The position numbers were made by a program, and so were the translations under genes. This document shows positions 27,005-35,153 of a stretch of 64,000 nucleotides of DNA, one piece after another (positions within the stretch are counted from its first letter, which is position 1; each line of letters opens with the position of its first letter). The notes under the pieces are model-generated. The model saw nothing but the letters and a program-made list of their open reading frames with translations, was not told where the DNA came from and ran no database searches. Where the stretch lies: assembly GCA_965262595.1 (NCBI GenBank), contig OZ253548.1:3100001-3164000 (forward strand), read 5' to 3'. Source of the DNA: CATQHB01 sp965262595 (GTDB lineage Bacteria; Chloroflexota; Dehalococcoidia; Lucifugimonadales; UBA3495).

Positions 27005-28201
27005 ATGCTTAAGAGTACCTTTGTCCTAGAAACCGCCTCTTTTTCCCGCCTGTTTGTATCGCCCTCTTCTGATAAAGGTAGCCTTCGCCGGTACTACGCT
27101 GTAGTCCCGGTTTCTCAAATACCTCCCGAATGGGAGAATTGGCTTGAGGTAAACGCTAGGGAGTCGACCAACAAAGGCCGGGTACCTAAGGCTATCCGTC
27201 AAACTTTAACCGGAAACTCCGATTGGTTTGCAGAATATAATCGCGGTTTAACGATCGTGGCCTCGAAAGTCGCGTGGGATAGCAAGACCAACCTGTTGAC
27301 GCTCGTATTTAATGATAAGGAAATTGACGGTATTTTGGATGGCGGCCATACTCTAAACGCTATTTTGGAGCAGCTCGAATCTCAACGGGAACAAGAAGAA
27401 AACGGCTCCGGTCCCTATCTTAACTTGGAGATTTTCACGGGATTACAATCTGAAGTTATTCCAAATGTAGTGGAAGCTCGGAACACTTCACGCCAAGTAG
27501 CCTCCAAGAGCTTATTGAATCTGGATGGTCGATTTGAAGAGCTTAAGTCAGCAATCGGTCCGGACTTTACCAAGTTAATCAGCTGGAAGGAAAACGAAGA
27601 CGGTGAACTGGACGTGCGCGAATTCATAGGCATACTAACGGCCTTGGATGCCGAGTCGTTTACAGGAAACAGTCACCCGGTAGTAGCGTACTCCGGAAAG
27701 GAAGCGTGTCTTAAGCGGTTTTCTACGAAGGAGAACGAACCTAAGTTCTTAAAGTTGCAAAAGGTAGCTCGGGACGCATTGAAGGTTTGGGATCTGATTC
27801 AATATCACTTGCCGAACCAATACAATCAAAAGGGCCCGAGCACTGGTACAGGGTATGGTAGGTTTGGCGGGCTCGCTGGCGTAAAGACCCTTCCTGCAAA
27901 GAAAAAGAAGTTACTTCCATTCATCAATGAATACGTTGAGTTCGAAATGCCTACCGGCTATATTTACCCGATTTTGGCTGCTTTCCGCGCCATGTTAGAT
28001 GAAGAGGAAGGTTATTGGGTTTGGGGTAAGGGCTTGGATCCGATAAAGATGATCCAGGAAGGGTTTGCAGCAGACCTTTTCATTGGGTCAGTCCGTGATT
28101 CCATAAGCACCTACCACAACGCAAATCGCACCGGAAAAGACGTTCAAGCTTGGACAAACGCGTATTTGGCGGGGCGGATATATTACTTGGAGCACCGTTA
28201 G
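27005..28201 (+). CDS. AIPR-family protein (abortive infection phage resistance)
   Basis: A 398-residue protein resembling the AIPR family (PF10592). Diagnostic segments are WFAEYNRGLTIVASKV, where many members have FNNGITI, then IDGILDGGHTLNAILEQL and ARNTSRQVASKSLLNLDGRF. The remainder is helical with no other recognised domain. The ATG at 27005 has a GGAGAGG ribosome site; the open frame begins at 26963. It stands alone, with a terminator 57 bases after the stop. AIPR proteins occur in phage-defence loci, often near restriction genes; the mechanism is poorly known. AT-rich codon use relative to neighbours suggests it was acquired. Confidence 0.78.
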   Translation: MLKSTFVLETASFSRLFVSPSSDKGSLRRYYAVVPVSQIPPEWENWLEVNARESTNKGRVPKAIRQTLTGNSDWFAEYNRGLTIVASKVAWDSKTNLLTLVFNDKEIDGILDGGHTLNAILEQLESQREQEENGSGPYLNLEIFTGLQSEVIPNVVEARNTSRQVASKSLLNLDGRFEELKSAIGPDFTKLISWKENEDGELDVREFIGILTALDAESFTGNSHPVVAYSGKEACLKRFSTKENEPKFLKLQKVARDALKVWDLIQYHLPNQYNQKGPSTGTGYGRFGGLAGVKTLPAKKKKLLPFINEYVEFEMPTGYIYPILAAFRAMLDEEEGYWVWGKGLDPIKMIQEGFAADLFIGSVRDSISTYHNANRTGKDVQAWTNAYLAGRIYYLEHR

Positions 28202-28257
28202 TAGACTGGTCCTTATTGCGCCAGTCAGTTCCATTGCCCTTACACGGTCAACAAACG

Positions 28258-28290
28258 AAACCCGGTGGAATAAACTCCACCGGGTTTCTT
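28258..28290 (+). terminator. Rho-independent terminator after the AIPR gene
   Basis: A 12-bp perfect stem (AAACCCGGTGGA with complement) and a 6-base loop at 28258-28287, ending in TTTCTT. It separates the AIPR gene from the convergent VOC gene. Confidence 0.85.
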
Positions 28291-28323
28291 GATTAATAAA
28301 TGCCGGAAATTCAGGTTCAGCCC

Positions 28324-28749
28324 CTAGTCCAGCCCCCGCGTCCCTATCCAGCCGGTCTCGGAGACGTCGATCATCTCCCCGTTGGGGCCCTCGTACTTGG
28401 TCTCAACGTTTTGAGTCCGGGGGCCTCCCATGCCGACGTGCAGGGCCTGGTTGACTTCATCCATGGGCTTGGAGTTGGCGGCAGCCAGTCGCGCTTCGAT
28501 GTCTTCCAGGCTCTCCACCTCAAAGCCGATGTGGTGAATTCCTTCCCAATCCTGGCCGCGCTCCCCGGCTACGGCGTCGTTCTGGAAGTCCAGTATTGCC
28601 ATGTTTATGTTGCCGTCGCTGAGCATATAGCCCTTGGCGTTGTCGCTGTCCAGCTTGGCGACCTGGCGAAGTCCGAACACCTCGGAATAGAACTTGGCGG
28701 TAGATTCCGCGTCATTGGTAGCGATGGCGATATGTTTTATCTGGGCCAT
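28324..28749 (-). CDS. VOC (glyoxalase-fold) family protein, copy 1
   Basis: A 141-residue vicinal-oxygen-chelate protein with two beta-alpha-beta-beta-beta modules. Metal-ligand candidates are His6 (IKHIAIATND), the HHIGFEV His in the second module and the Glu near GEMIDV. Such proteins include glyoxalase I, methylmalonyl-CoA epimerases and dioxygenases; the substrate is unknown. The ATG at 28749 has a strong AGGAGG ribosome site. Protein and flanking DNA are almost identical to copy 2 at 30060; only one residue differs (GWIGTRG against GWVGTRG). Confidence 0.9.
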   Translation of the reverse strand: MAQIKHIAIATNDAESTAKFYSEVFGLRQVAKLDSDNAKGYMLSDGNINMAILDFQNDAVAGERGQDWEGIHHIGFEVESLEDIEARLAAANSKPMDEVNQALHVGMGGPRTQNVETKYEGPNGEMIDVSETGWIGTRGLD

Positions 28750-28800
28750 TTCGGTTTCCTCCTGAACGCAATTTTCTTGAGAACCAGCGCACGGTTCCCG
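28324..28800. repeat. ~475-bp segmental duplication containing the VOC gene, copy 1
   Basis: Matches 30060-30537 almost base for base, from the VOC stop codon through its ribosome site and about 50 bases of upstream sequence ending CACGGTTCCCGG. Similarity ends abruptly at about 28800, where a Nudix gene fragment begins, marking a recombination junction. Confidence 0.88.
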
Positions 28801-28801
28801 G

Positions 28802-28912
28802 TGGTGGAATGGCCGGACTGAATTGCCTATCATCGCCTCGGCGACGGATATTATTGAGCAGGCAACGGTTGGCGGGTATTTGGAGATAGGCAAGTCGGGC
28901 CCTGTCTGTTAA
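28802..28912 (+). pseudogene. C-terminal remnant of a Nudix hydrolase
   Basis: A 36-codon open stretch ending at the TAA at 28910 reads TELPIIASATDIIEQATVGG and then YLEIGKSG. It aligns with the end of the frameshifted Nudix gene (LTIIPSATEIIGLATAGGYLKIG). The rest of the gene, including the Nudix box, is missing: the fragment starts where the duplicated VOC segment stops. Confidence 0.7.
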
Positions 28913-29090
28913 AGACGGCGGTTACTGTGAAGTGACTGATGGGCTGGATGAGTATTGAATCATCCGGCCTTTTGTTTTAGTGGAGGGTTAGGGGTGCTGG
29001 CCGTTGGCATTGACGCCCGGTGGCGGTTTCGGCAGGGGTTCGGTGAACCCTTCATCGTTGGCTTCGACCTGTCGCTTCCGCTCTTCCCGC

Positions 29091-29816
29091 TTATGGTTCC
29101 TTCAGTCGGCGCAATTCCGCTTCCAGTTCGACGATGCGGGCCTGATCGGCGGCGGCCTGGGCCTCAGCGGCGGCGGCCCGGGCCTCGGCAGCCAAGCGCG
29201 CATCCGCTTCCTCATCGTGGCTCTCAAAGTAACGCCCGGAGACTGGATCCCACCAGCGCAGTTGTCCTTCCTCCCAGCACAGGTCCAAGCCCAGGATGTC
29301 GCTATGACCCCATAAATTCCTGTCGCCGTCGCCAACGATATTGATGGGCTGATAGGCGCCGTCAACCAGCCGGTCTCCCGCCAGGGGCGCGTCGTAACGC
29401 CGTCCGCCCGTAGGGTCGAAGCGCCAGTATTCGGGTATGCCGAAGGCGGCGTAGTCCTCCCGCTTTTGGGTGTAGTCGTTGCGGGCGGTGCTGACCGAGG
29501 CTACCTCCAGCACGAAGTCCGGTGGCTTGCCCTGTTCCTCAATGGAATAGCCATTGCGGGCGATGGCAATTGCCGGATTTACGTTGAAGGCAACCAGCAA
29601 GTCGGGTATGCGGGCGTTGCGGCTGGGATACCAATAGACCGGCATTTCGCAAAACACCAGGGTTATTTCGGAGTTGCCCAGATGCCGACGCAGCGCTACG
29701 GCACGACCGTCTTTATAAAGGTAGAGAAAGTTCTGCATATCGTACCTGGGGGGAAAGTCCGGGAAGATTTCGAGCTTCCCGGCGGCAGTTGTGTGGCGCG
29801 AAAGTTTGCTGGTCAT
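29091..29816 (-). CDS. Uma2-family (DUF820) putative nuclease with coiled-coil tail
   Basis: A 241-residue protein of the Uma2/DUF820 family, a PD-(D/E)xK fold expanded in cyanobacteria and Chloroflexota. Core elements are IPDLLVAFNV (Asp), PDFVLEVASVSTA (Glu) and DYTQKREDYAAFGIPEYWRFD (Lys then the typical YWRFD). The last 60 residues are Ala/Glu/Arg-rich and form a predicted coiled coil. The biological role of the family is not settled. The ATG at 29816 follows intergenic DNA holding a palindromic repeat. No partner gene is visible. Confidence 0.85.
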   Translation of the reverse strand: MTSKLSRHTTAAGKLEIFPDFPPRYDMQNFLYLYKDGRAVALRRHLGNSEITLVFCEMPVYWYPSRNARIPDLLVAFNVNPAIAIARNGYSIEEQGKPPDFVLEVASVSTARNDYTQKREDYAAFGIPEYWRFDPTGGRRYDAPLAGDRLVDGAYQPINIVGDGDRNLWGHSDILGLDLCWEEGQLRWWDPVSGRYFESHDEEADARLAAEARAAAAEAQAAADQARIVELEAELRRLKEP

Positions 29817-29939
29817 GGTCTTCCTCGCGTTGCTGCGCTGCGACAGGTGGGGACGTTATTATACCGTAGTTGGCCATCCTGGCGGTGCGGTGTTTCCTGG
29901 CCGCTTCGGGCCATATTCCTCCGAAATTCCATGACTGAA

Positions 29940-30007
29940 CATATATGGACAGGAAAATCAGGACAATTAGCAATTACAAATTATCCTGTATATCCTGTCC
30001 ATCCATG
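29940..30007. repeat. Palindromic intergenic repeat
   Basis: Left arm 29940-29965 and right arm 29982-30007 are imperfect inverted repeats (about 20 of 26 positions) around a 16-base AT-rich loop. The core ATGGACAGGA / TCCTGTCCAT resembles a dispersed palindromic unit seen in many bacterial genomes. Confidence 0.6.
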
Positions 30008-30059
30008 TTTAAGTCCGCCCTACGCCCGATTGCGCCGGGCGCGGATTAAGGATACTTGC

Positions 30060-30485
30060 CTAGTCCAAACCCCGCGTCCCTACCCAGCCGGTCTCGGAGA
30101 CGTCGATCATCTCCCCGTTGGGGCCTTCGTACTTGGTCTCAACGTTTTGAGTCCGGGGGCCGCCCATGCCGACGTGCAGGGCCTGGTTGACTTCGTCCAT
30201 GGGCTTGGAGTTGGCGGCAGCCAGGCGCGCTTCGATGTCTTCCAGGCTCTCCACCTCAAAGCCGATGTGGTGAATTCCTTCCCAATCTTGTCCGCGCTCC
30301 CCGGCTACGGCGTCGTTCTGGAAGTCCAGTATTGCCATGTTTATGTTGCCGTCGCTGAGCATATAGCCCTTGGCGTTGTCGCTGTCCAGCTTGGCGACCT
30401 GGCGAAGTCCGAACACCTCGGAATAGAACTTGGCGGTAGATTCCGCGTCATTGGTAGCGATGGCGATATGTTTTATCTGGGCCAT
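30060..30485 (-). CDS. VOC (glyoxalase-fold) family protein, copy 2
   Basis: A 141-residue vicinal-oxygen-chelate protein, identical to copy 1 except for one Val/Ile change near the C-terminus. It has the same strong AGGAGG ribosome site. This copy sits in undisturbed intergenic DNA, while copy 1 abuts a truncated Nudix gene, so this is probably the donor. The function is the same unknown metal-dependent VOC activity. Confidence 0.9.
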   Translation of the reverse strand: MAQIKHIAIATNDAESTAKFYSEVFGLRQVAKLDSDNAKGYMLSDGNINMAILDFQNDAVAGERGQDWEGIHHIGFEVESLEDIEARLAAANSKPMDEVNQALHVGMGGPRTQNVETKYEGPNGEMIDVSETGWVGTRGLD

Positions 30486-30537
30486 TTCGGTTTCCTCCTG
30501 AACGCAATTTTCTTGAGAACCAGCGCACGGTTCCCGG
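30060..30537. repeat. ~475-bp segmental duplication containing the VOC gene, copy 2
   Basis: Second copy of the segment at 28324-28800. The near absence of silent differences indicates a recent duplication or gene conversion. Confidence 0.88.
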
Positions 30538-30942
30538 CTGGGTACTGGTAATAATCAAGATAACACTTTTGTGGTTTTACGGCTACCCCGTTCTGTAAAT
30601 GCGAGGTTTTTCAAAAATCACAGTCCAAGCAATATTCAGCTCGCCCGGAGCTTGTCCGAGGGCCGATACCAAACCCCGCTCATTCTGAGTTTGTCGAAGA
30701 ACAGGTTCACCATGATCGGTTTTCCAGGGACGAGTGAAGGGTCTTGGCTAATCGCAGAATACTCGGCGGGTAAGCGGGCTGCCATCTGATGGCACCTCCC
30801 AAACCCAGGCAATGACGAAGGCGGCGGATAACGCAGAATCTTCGGCTGGAACCGCGGGATATATGAAACGGCGGCAAACCCGTGTTAGAATGACTTAAAC
30901 TTTACCGCAGATTATGGAAACAATTGATGGGAGGGCTTCTCA
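30538..30942. other. Intergenic region with dispersed-repeat fragments
   Basis: No gene is visible. Two stretches, near 30643-30670 (CCCGGAGCTTGTCCGAGGGC) and 30680-30705 (CATTCTGAGTTTGTCGAAGA), resemble a repeat motif common in intergenic DNA of many environmental bacteria. The promoter of the following oxidoreductase must lie near the end; a TAGAAT hexamer near 30885 is a weak candidate. Confidence 0.45.
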
Positions 30943-32121
30943 ATGACAGTCTCGAATAACGGCGCGTCCCAGCGGATGAAATTTGGGGTCTTTATGGCTC
31001 CCTTCCACCGGGTTGGCGAGAATCCGACCCTGGCCTTGGAACGTGACCTGGAATTGCTGCAATGGCTGGACGTGCTGGGCTTTGATGAAGCCTACATCGG
31101 AGAACATCACAGCGCCGGTTGGGAGACTATAGCCTCTCCGGAGGTGTTCATCGCCACCGCCGCCGAACGCACTCGCAACATCCGGCTGGGCACCGGCGTC
31201 ATCAGCCTGCCCTACCACCATCCATTGATGGTAGCCAACCGAATGGTGTTGCTGGACCACCTGACCCGAGGGCGGGTTATCCTGGGTGTCGGCCCGGGCG
31301 CCCTGGCCTCCGATGCACTGATGTTGGGCATTAACCCGGCGCGGCAACGGGAGATGATGGACGAGTCCCTGGGCATAATTCTGCGGCTGTTCAACGAAAC
31401 CGAACCGCTAACCTACAAGAGCGACTGGTTTGAGTTAAACGAAGCCGTCCTCCAGCTCCGCCCCTATCAGGAGCCGCATCTGCCGGTGGCGGTGGCCTCG
31501 GTTCAGTCCCCGGCGGGAGTGACTCTGGCCGGAAAACACGGGGCGGCGGTACTTTCGATGAGCATCCCCCGGGACACGATTCGGGCAACCAGCCTTAAAG
31601 AGTTGTGGTCTATTGCCGAAAACTCGGCGGCGGAACACGGCAAAACAGTACACCGGGAAGACTGGGGTCTGGTAGTCGGTTTGCATTTGGCCGAAAGCCG
31701 CGAGGAAGCCTTTGAGGACATACGCGTGGGCGCGGGCCGGGTCGTAACCGAGTATTTCGGCAATACCCTGGGCAATGAGGTGCCCAACGTACCGGCCAAT
31801 CAGATTGTTGACCACATGGTGGAAAATAACCAGTGGATTGTAGGTACGCCGGATGATTGTATCGCCGGTATCAAACGGCTGCAGGAGATGAGCGGCGGCT
31901 TTGGCAGCTTCATGATCCGGGTAGAGGACTGGGCGCCTCGAGATAAGATACATCGCAGTTATGAGCTGTTGGCCCGCTATGTGATGCCCCAGTTCCAGGG
32001 CAGCCTGGCCGGTATTGTGGCCTCCAACAGTTGGGCCGCGGATCGAAAAGACGCATTGCAAGCCAACCGGGTAGCCGGTCTGAGGGTAGCCACCGATTCC
32101 TATTACGCGGGCCGCAGCTGA
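30943..32121 (+). CDS. LLM-class flavin-dependent oxidoreductase (luciferase-like)
   Basis: A 392-residue TIM-barrel monooxygenase of the bacterial luciferase family, using FMNH2 or reduced F420. Family segments are MKFGVFMAPFHRVGENP, ELLQWLDVLGFDEAYIGEHH, RTRNIRLGTGVISLPYHHPLMVA and DHLTRGRVILGVGPG. The C-terminal 60 residues extend beyond the barrel. The ATG has a GGGAGG ribosome site. Pyruvate kinase starts 20 bases downstream, so the two are probably co-transcribed. Such enzymes often oxidise organosulfur, alkanal or xenobiotic substrates, and SAR202-type bacteria carry many; the substrate is not known here. Confidence 0.9.
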   Translation: MTVSNNGASQRMKFGVFMAPFHRVGENPTLALERDLELLQWLDVLGFDEAYIGEHHSAGWETIASPEVFIATAAERTRNIRLGTGVISLPYHHPLMVANRMVLLDHLTRGRVILGVGPGALASDALMLGINPARQREMMDESLGIILRLFNETEPLTYKSDWFELNEAVLQLRPYQEPHLPVAVASVQSPAGVTLAGKHGAAVLSMSIPRDTIRATSLKELWSIAENSAAEHGKTVHREDWGLVVGLHLAESREEAFEDIRVGAGRVVTEYFGNTLGNEVPNVPANQIVDHMVENNQWIVGTPDDCIAGIKRLQEMSGGFGSFMIRVEDWAPRDKIHRSYELLARYVMPQFQGSLAGIVASNSWAADRKDALQANRVAGLRVATDSYYAGRS

Positions 32122-32141
32122 GCCTTGTGAGGTAATTCGCC

Positions 32142-33623
32142 ATGCGAAAGACCAAGATTATCGCCACTATCGGCCCGGTCTCCCGGGACCCGGACACCTT
32201 GGAACGGCTCATCCTTGCCGGAATGGACTGCGCCCGGCTCAATTTCTCCCACGGGACTTTTGCCGAACACGAGGAAGTAATCAACAATGTTCGCCGCCTT
32301 TCGGAAAAACACGGCCGCCGCGTGGGAATCCTCCAGGACTTGGGAGGCGTAAAGCTGCGCCTGGGCCGACTCGATGAGCCGGTCCAGCTTCACCATGGGG
32401 AAGAATACCGGATAACCCCGGACGAATCCACCAGCGACACCGGGATAATACCCTTTCCGGAGCCCAGTGTCCTGAAAAGTTTGAGCCAGGGCAACCTGAT
32501 TTTCATCGCCGACGGCACTGTTTGCCTGGAGGTGCTGGAGACCGACGGCCGGGAAGTATCAACCCGCGTTCGTAACGGCGGCACCATCTCTTCATATAAA
32601 GGGGTTAACCTGCCCGGTGTATCCATCGACCTGCCGGTGATTACCGAGGAGGACAAGGCCGCTCTGCGGTTTGGTGTGGAGCAAGGGGTGGACTGGGTAG
32701 CGGTTTCCTTTGTCCGCACCGGCCAGGACGTCCGGGACGCCAAGGCATATTTGGAGAGTATCGGCAGCAATGCTCCGGTTATGGCAAAGCTGGAACGGGG
32801 AGAAGGGATCGACAACCTGGACTCTATCCTCCAAGAAGTGGACAGCGTAATGGTGGCCCGGGGCGATTTGGGCGTGGAAATTCCGATGGAACGGGTGCCG
32901 ATTGTACAGAAAGAGATTGTAAGAAAGGCCAACGAGGCGGCCAAAGTTTCCTGCATCGCTACCCAGATGCTTTGGTCGATGGTGGACTCTCCTAACCCCA
33001 CCCGCGCCGAAATTTCGGACATCAGCAATGCGGTGCTTGACGGCTGCGACTCCATCCTGCTTTCCGACGAAATCGCCATTGGTCGCTTTCCGGTGGAGGC
33101 GGTCAGGGTGGCCGACATTACCATTCGGGAGGCGGAGACGATTTACCCCTTCCATAAAGACTTCCGCACCCATGACCGCACCCAGGCGATTGCATTGGGG
33201 GCCAGCCGGCTGGTCCACGAGTTGCATTCCAAACCCATCGTGGTTACCAGCACCGGCCGGGCTGCTTTTGAAGTCTCCCGTTATCGTCCCGAAGGCGACA
33301 TTATCGTCTTTGCCCACGACGAAGAGACGTTGCGTAAACTGTGTATGGGTTGGGGCCTCCAGCCCAGCGGCGTCATCCCCCCGGAGCAGGATATTGCCAA
33401 GCTGGTATCCATGCTGATTGGCGGTTCGCTCTCCACCGGCCTGGTGACCGAGTCTGACGTGGTTACCATTGTCCACGGCTATCTGACCGGCGTTTCCGGC
33501 ACTACCAACACTATCCAGGTCCTAGACGTTCAGGAATACCTGAGCCGGTCGGACTTGGCGGAGGCGGTAAGCGTAGGTAACTCCAGCCTCTTAACCAGTT
33601 TAGTTCCAAACAATCAGCCGTAA
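32142..33623 (+). CDS. pyk: Pyruvate kinase, divergent
   Basis: Converts PEP and ADP to pyruvate and ATP. At 493 residues it has the barrel (RKTKIIATIGP, ARLNFSHGTFAEH), the catalytic Lys in MAKLERGEGIDNLD, the metal site VARGDLGVEIPMERV, and the C-terminal allosteric-type domain. Several usually strict motifs differ: the DLxGPKIR element is DLGGVKLR, TQMLESM is TQMLWSM, and the MLSGETA element is LLSDEIA. This suggests an unusual subfamily, perhaps with altered regulation, though the core catalytic residues remain. It is followed by a strong terminator. Confidence 0.9.
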   Translation: MRKTKIIATIGPVSRDPDTLERLILAGMDCARLNFSHGTFAEHEEVINNVRRLSEKHGRRVGILQDLGGVKLRLGRLDEPVQLHHGEEYRITPDESTSDTGIIPFPEPSVLKSLSQGNLIFIADGTVCLEVLETDGREVSTRVRNGGTISSYKGVNLPGVSIDLPVITEEDKAALRFGVEQGVDWVAVSFVRTGQDVRDAKAYLESIGSNAPVMAKLERGEGIDNLDSILQEVDSVMVARGDLGVEIPMERVPIVQKEIVRKANEAAKVSCIATQMLWSMVDSPNPTRAEISDISNAVLDGCDSILLSDEIAIGRFPVEAVRVADITIREAETIYPFHKDFRTHDRTQAIALGASRLVHELHSKPIVVTSTGRAAFEVSRYRPEGDIIVFAHDEETLRKLCMGWGLQPSGVIPPEQDIAKLVSMLIGGSLSTGLVTESDVVTIVHGYLTGVSGTTNTIQVLDVQEYLSRSDLAEAVSVGNSSLLTSLVPNNQP

Positions 33624-33629
33624 CCAGCA

Positions 33630-33658
33630 ACGGGGCGATGAGTTCATCGCCCCGTTTT
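33630..33658 (+). terminator. Rho-independent terminator after pyk
   Basis: A 12-bp perfect stem (ACGGGGCGATGA with complement), 2-base loop and TTTT. It lies between convergent pyk and gltD. Confidence 0.88.
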
Positions 33659-33698
33659 GTATTACGCAAAATTTATTTAAGGAGTTGTTGCCGGGAGG

Positions 33699-35153
33699 TT
33701 AGCGGGTCGGCATCGACCGGGGCAGGCCGGTCTGCCCGACCAGGTAGCCATCGATTCCCCGGGCCACCTCTCGGCCTTCGGCGATGGCCCAGACCACCAG
33801 CGACTGCCCTCGGGCCATGTCGCCGCCGGAGAAGACTCCGGGAACGCTGGTCATCTTGTTTTCATCGACCTTGACGTTGCCCCGGGGGTCCAGCTCTACT
33901 CCCAACTTGGTGAGCATGCCTTCGTGTTCGGGGTGCAGGAACCCCATAGCCAGCAGCACCAGGTCCGTCTCTACTTCCATCTCGCTGTTGGGAACCTCGG
34001 TCATGCTGGGACGCCCGTCCTCTCCGGTAGCCCACTCCACCCGCACGGCGTGCAGTTTTTCCAGTTGGCCGTCTTTGCCGGAAAAAGACTTGGTCAGGAT
34101 GTTGTAGTCGCGGATTCCGCCCTCCTCGTGGGCCGGCGACGAGCGGAGGATATTCGGCCATTGCGGCCAGGGATTATCCTGCCGGCGCTGTTCCGGGGGT
34201 TCGGGCAGCAGCTCAAACTGATAAACTACTTCGGCCCCTTGCCGGTGGGCGGTACCCAGACAGTCCGCCCCGGTATCGCCTCCGCCCAGAATGACAACCC
34301 GTTTGCCCTCGGCAGTAATGTGTTCTTCCGGGTTTATTGTCTCACCGGCCAGCAGCTTGTTTTGCTGGGGCAGGTAATCCATTGCCAGGTGGATGCCGTT
34401 CAGTTCCCGGCCCGGCACCGGCAATTCCCGCGCCTGGGTGGAACCTCCGGTGAGGCAAACCGCGTCAAACCCGGCCAAGATCTCCTCCACCGGATAATTA
34501 AAGCCAACGTTGACCCCGGTGCGGAATTCTACCCCTTCGTCGGCCATCAGTTGAATGCGGCGGTTTACTACTCCCTTGTCCAGCTTGAAATCGGGAATCC
34601 CCAGCATCAGCAGGCCGCCGATGTAGTCGGCCCGCTCAAATACGGTGACCGAGTGACCGGCGCGGTTAAGCTGCTGGGCTGCGGCCAATCCCGACGGGCC
34701 GGAACCGACTACGGCAACTCTCTTGCCGGTGCGATGTTCCGGCGGTTGCGGCCGTATCCAGCCTTCCTTGAAGCCCCGTTCCGATATTTCCTTCTCAATG
34801 TATTCGATCGTCACCGGGTCGGCGTCGATATTGAGAACACAGGAGGCCTCGCAGGGGGCCGGGCAAATCCGGCCGGTGAACTCCGGGAAGTTGTTGGTGC
34901 TGAGCAGAACGTGAAGGGCTTTTTCCCATTCTCCCTGATATACATGGTGGTTAAATTCCGGGATAACATTGCCCAAAGGGCAACCCATATGGCAGAAGGG
35001 AACGGCGCAGTCCATACAGCGACCGCCCTGCTCCCGGGAGCGGGCCTCCGGCCAGTCCAGGTAAAGCTCCTGGTAGTCTCCTTTTCTCTCGGCTACGGGG
35101 CGGCGATCCGGAGGCTGTCGCCCGGATTCCATAAATCCGGTAGGTTTACCCAT
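33699..35153 (-). CDS. gltD: Glutamate synthase small subunit
   Basis: NADPH-oxidising subunit of glutamate synthase, feeding electrons to GltB. At 484 residues it is complete. The N-terminal Cys-rich segment (CMDCAVPFCHMGCP and CPAPCEASC) binds 4Fe-4S clusters. An FAD-binding site (VVGSGPSGLAAAQQL, about residue 150) and an NADPH site (VILGGGDTGADCLG, about residue 290) follow. The ATG overlaps the gltB stop in ATGGGTAA, an eight-base overlap that couples their translation. Confidence 0.96.
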   Translation of the reverse strand: MGKPTGFMESGRQPPDRRPVAERKGDYQELYLDWPEARSREQGGRCMDCAVPFCHMGCPLGNVIPEFNHHVYQGEWEKALHVLLSTNNFPEFTGRICPAPCEASCVLNIDADPVTIEYIEKEISERGFKEGWIRPQPPEHRTGKRVAVVGSGPSGLAAAQQLNRAGHSVTVFERADYIGGLLMLGIPDFKLDKGVVNRRIQLMADEGVEFRTGVNVGFNYPVEEILAGFDAVCLTGGSTQARELPVPGRELNGIHLAMDYLPQQNKLLAGETINPEEHITAEGKRVVILGGGDTGADCLGTAHRQGAEVVYQFELLPEPPEQRRQDNPWPQWPNILRSSPAHEEGGIRDYNILTKSFSGKDGQLEKLHAVRVEWATGEDGRPSMTEVPNSEMEVETDLVLLAMGFLHPEHEGMLTKLGVELDPRGNVKVDENKMTSVPGVFSGGDMARGQSLVVWAIAEGREVARGIDGYLVGQTGLPRSMPTR

